34,861 nt of DNA. It comes from Gluconobacter sp. Dm-62. GTDB lineage: Bacteria > Pseudomonadota > Alphaproteobacteria > Acetobacterales > Acetobacteraceae. How positions within the stretch are numbered: position 1 is the first letter of the stretch; each line of letters begins with the position of its first letter. Positions 33,278-34,861 of the stretch are shown here, one piece after another. The notes under the pieces are model-generated. The model was not told the DNA's origin and searched no databases. It saw only the letters and a program-made list of their open reading frames with translations. The stretch lies in assembly GCF_018256155.1 (NCBI RefSeq), contig NZ_JAERLY010000021.1, positions 283-35,143 on the forward strand, in the 5' to 3' direction. The translations under genes and the position numbers were made by a program.

Positions 33278-33617
33278 ATGTGAACCTTGCCACGCAATAT
33301 GCCCAGGATGTGAACCTTGCCTGCGCCCGATTCCTACCCATCCTTACGAGATGTGAACCTTGCCGCAGCTTGGGGATAAGAAAAGATGTGAACCTTGCCA
33401 CGGGCTTAAACAACTTTCTAAAGATGTGAATGTTGCCTCAGGGGGAGAAAATCATCTTTAGGAAAATGCTTTTAAAACAGCAGGTTGCAAAAGTTGTTAA
33501 TGTGAACCTTGCCAACCAATCTATATCCTCAATAAGAATCTTATATATTGCTCCGTAGGCAAGGTTCACATCTCCCTGACTTCAAAGCAAAACCTGTGGA
33601 TGAGGCAAGGTTCACAT
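33278..33617. repeat. Iteron origin of replication, eight copies of a 14-bp repeat
   Basis: ATGTGAACCTTGCC occurs directly at 33278, 33308, 33351, 33386 and 33500, with a variant ATGTGAATGTTGCC at 33424. Two inverted copies, GGCAAGGTTCACAT, lie at 33558 and 33604, just before repA. Start-to-start spacing runs 30, 43, 35, 38 and 76 bases. The direct copies are the likely RepA binding sites of the origin. The inverted pair overlaps the repA promoter region and probably gives autorepression. DnaA-box-like sequences are TGGGGATAA at 33371 and TGTGGATGA at 33595. An AT-rich stretch at 33514-33550 could be the unwinding element. Confidence 0.9.
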
Positions 33618-33635
33618 TGCGCGTTCTAGATTTGC

Positions 33636-34685
33636 ATGTTTCAGTCCTTCGCATCGAACTCATACGCGCAGTTGCAGGACGAGGCATTGAAGACAAAAAA
33701 GCTCCACGACCTTGTTCTTGACCATGGGCCAGAAGAAACTGTCAGATCGGCTGAGAGCGCAGTTCTTGCCCGAGAGGAAAGCCTTGACCCTCAACTTTCC
33801 CTATTGGACGCCTTAGCAGGCAGGTCTGGTCGTAGAATAGCCGATACAGCTCTATCTGCCGTTGTCCGTGAAGCTGAAGGAAGGGTAGCGCCAGGACATT
33901 CGTATTCAGCTTGGTCGTTAACAGGTTTGCCCCATCGCGACATTCCTTTGGGTACCGACTGGCGTATCCGCGGTGATTTTGCTGATCTAGTCATTCGTCC
34001 GGGAATTCGCATTGAAGAAGAAGGCGAGGAGCAGCTCGGCGTTCCCTTCGGGACTATAGCAAGACTACTGCTTATCGACTGGCAAAGCCGTTCGATAGAA
34101 ACAAATTCTAGAGAAATTTATATCGGGAAATCCCCCGCTGAGCTCGCGAACCGAATGGGCTTAGGCCGCGGAGGCCCAACAAATAACCGGCTTAGGGAAC
34201 AATTAGAGCGCCTTGTGAACTGCACTATCACCTTCCGTTTTGGTAAAGATGATGCGGGCGTTATAGTCAATGAACGGATTGTAGAAGCGTATAAGTATTC
34301 GGGAAAGGTAGATCCTAGATCAAAAAGCAAGACGAGATGGATTGAGCGTATTGTTCTGTCTGAAGCCTACTTTAATGAGCTCAAGAAGCATCCTGTAAGA
34401 ATCGACAGAGAGGCCATCAAAGATATTCAGACATCACCACAAGCAATTGATGCGTACCTTTGGTTGGCCTTCAGGCTTCATGTTTTGCAATCTGATACCT
34501 TCGTCAGTTGGCCATCACTTTGGAAAAGTTTTGGTCATCAATACAAGTTGTTGAGAACATTCAAACGGGAGTTTCTAGAGCCCTTCTCAATCGCTCATGC
34601 TGCTTATCCTAATTCACGCGTCGATATTTCTGAACGAGGCATCACCCTAAAACCTTCTCCTCCACCGGTACCATTGAAAGCCTAA
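33636..34685 (+). CDS. repA: Plasmid replication initiator RepA (RepA_C family)
   Basis: A 349-residue initiator that would bind the iterons directly upstream and load the host replisome. The centre matches the RepA_C-type plasmid protein: GVPFGTIARLLLIDWQSRS, TNSREIYIGKSPAELANRMG, GGPTNNRLREQLERLVNCTI and AFRLHVLQ, ending LEPFSIAH. The first 75 residues are a variable, helix-rich tail. The start at ATG 33636 lies 18 bases after the last inverted iteron and has no clear Shine-Dalgarno, so poor translation may help keep copy number low. No partition (parAB) genes are visible next to it. Confidence 0.88.
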   Translation: MFQSFASNSYAQLQDEALKTKKLHDLVLDHGPEETVRSAESAVLAREESLDPQLSLLDALAGRSGRRIADTALSAVVREAEGRVAPGHSYSAWSLTGLPHRDIPLGTDWRIRGDFADLVIRPGIRIEEEGEEQLGVPFGTIARLLLIDWQSRSIETNSREIYIGKSPAELANRMGLGRGGPTNNRLREQLERLVNCTITFRFGKDDAGVIVNERIVEAYKYSGKVDPRSKSKTRWIERIVLSEAYFNELKKHPVRIDREAIKDIQTSPQAIDAYLWLAFRLHVLQSDTFVSWPSLWKSFGHQYKLLRTFKREFLEPFSIAHAAYPNSRVDISERGITLKPSPPPVPLKA

Positions 34686-34861
34686 CCTCTTCAGAGCTAG
34701 GAAAATTACTTCACCGATGACCTTAGGAGAGAACTTTTTTCGAGATATCGGAAAAGGGGCAAGCCCTTGGGGGAACTGATACATTGAGGTGGTCCCGTCC
34801 GTTCGGACAGTTTTGCGGGCTTGATAAGCTATACCCGGTTGTCGTTATGCCGCCCTTCTGA
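34686..34861. other. Gene-free tail after repA
   Basis: The stretch contains AAGGG-GCAAG-CCCTT at about 34754-34768 (no T-run) and a small dyad GTCCG-TT-CGGAC near 34797. The stretch TGAGGTGGTCCCGTCCGTTC from about 34785 could be the tip of an insertion sequence cut by the window end, but no transposase is visible. No gene is supported. Confidence 0.35.

Noticed and set aside
33278-33617. CRISPR-like array
   Set aside because: The repeats are only 14 bp, occur in both orientations and have irregular spacing with no cas gene; they fit plasmid iterons next to repA.
34785-34861. Tip of an insertion sequence at the window end
   Set aside because: The sequence has the look of an IS end but no second end or transposase is in view, so it cannot be supported.

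Overview
The window looks like accessory plasmid DNA from an acetic acid bacterium (Acetobacteraceae such as Acetobacter, Gluconobacter or Komagataeibacter). The plasmid assignment rests on sequence: an iteron origin next to a RepA_C-type initiator (33.3-34.7 kb), a RelE/RelB-type toxin-antitoxin pair, and a ScpA/ScpB/tyrosine-recombinase block. The host assignment is an inference from the general look of the genes and the insertion sequences. No rRNA or tRNA gene and no CRISPR array was seen.

Layout. 0-4.9 kb holds small redox and stress genes: a GNAT acetyltransferase, a luciferase-like flavin oxidoreductase, a TetR repressor divergent from a short-chain dehydrogenase, and a DsbA-fold 2-hydroxychromene-2-carboxylate isomerase-like protein. 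5.0-16.2 kb is one tightly packed, nine-gene plus-strand operon: TonB-dependent receptor, LysR regulator, FAD/NAD(P) monooxygenase-like protein, a peptidase M19 homologue that has lost several metal ligands, a PotABCD-type ABC importer and a type-B carboxylesterase. It reads as a complete system for taking up and breaking down one unknown molecule, and a perfect 12-6-12 dyad sits in front of it.

16.2-26.5 kb is an IS graveyard. It holds a 0.38-kb deletion derivative of an IS5-type element, metNI without metQ, and a TonB-receptor tail cut by an intact IS5-family element with a -1 frameshift site. The other side of that IS is the tail of a MarR gene, followed by an FUSC aromatic-acid exporter and a small EF-hand protein. 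Then come two broken halves of an IS5-family transposase with an internally deleted IS110-family element between them, a 59-residue lipoprotein, and an IS481-family element with a nonsense codon. 26.5-28.5 kb is a nitrilase divergent from its probable LysR regulator.

28.6-34.7 kb is the plasmid backbone: an HNH endonuclease, scpB, a 15-7-15 inverted repeat shaped like a loxP-type core site, a tyrosine recombinase, a protein with an Api92/YubB-like end, scpA, the toxin-antitoxin pair, eight iterons and repA. No SMC gene is visible, so the ScpA/ScpB pair probably works with host SMC. The plasmid-borne kleisin plus recombinase module and the nine-gene uptake operon are the two strongest candidates for undescribed systems.
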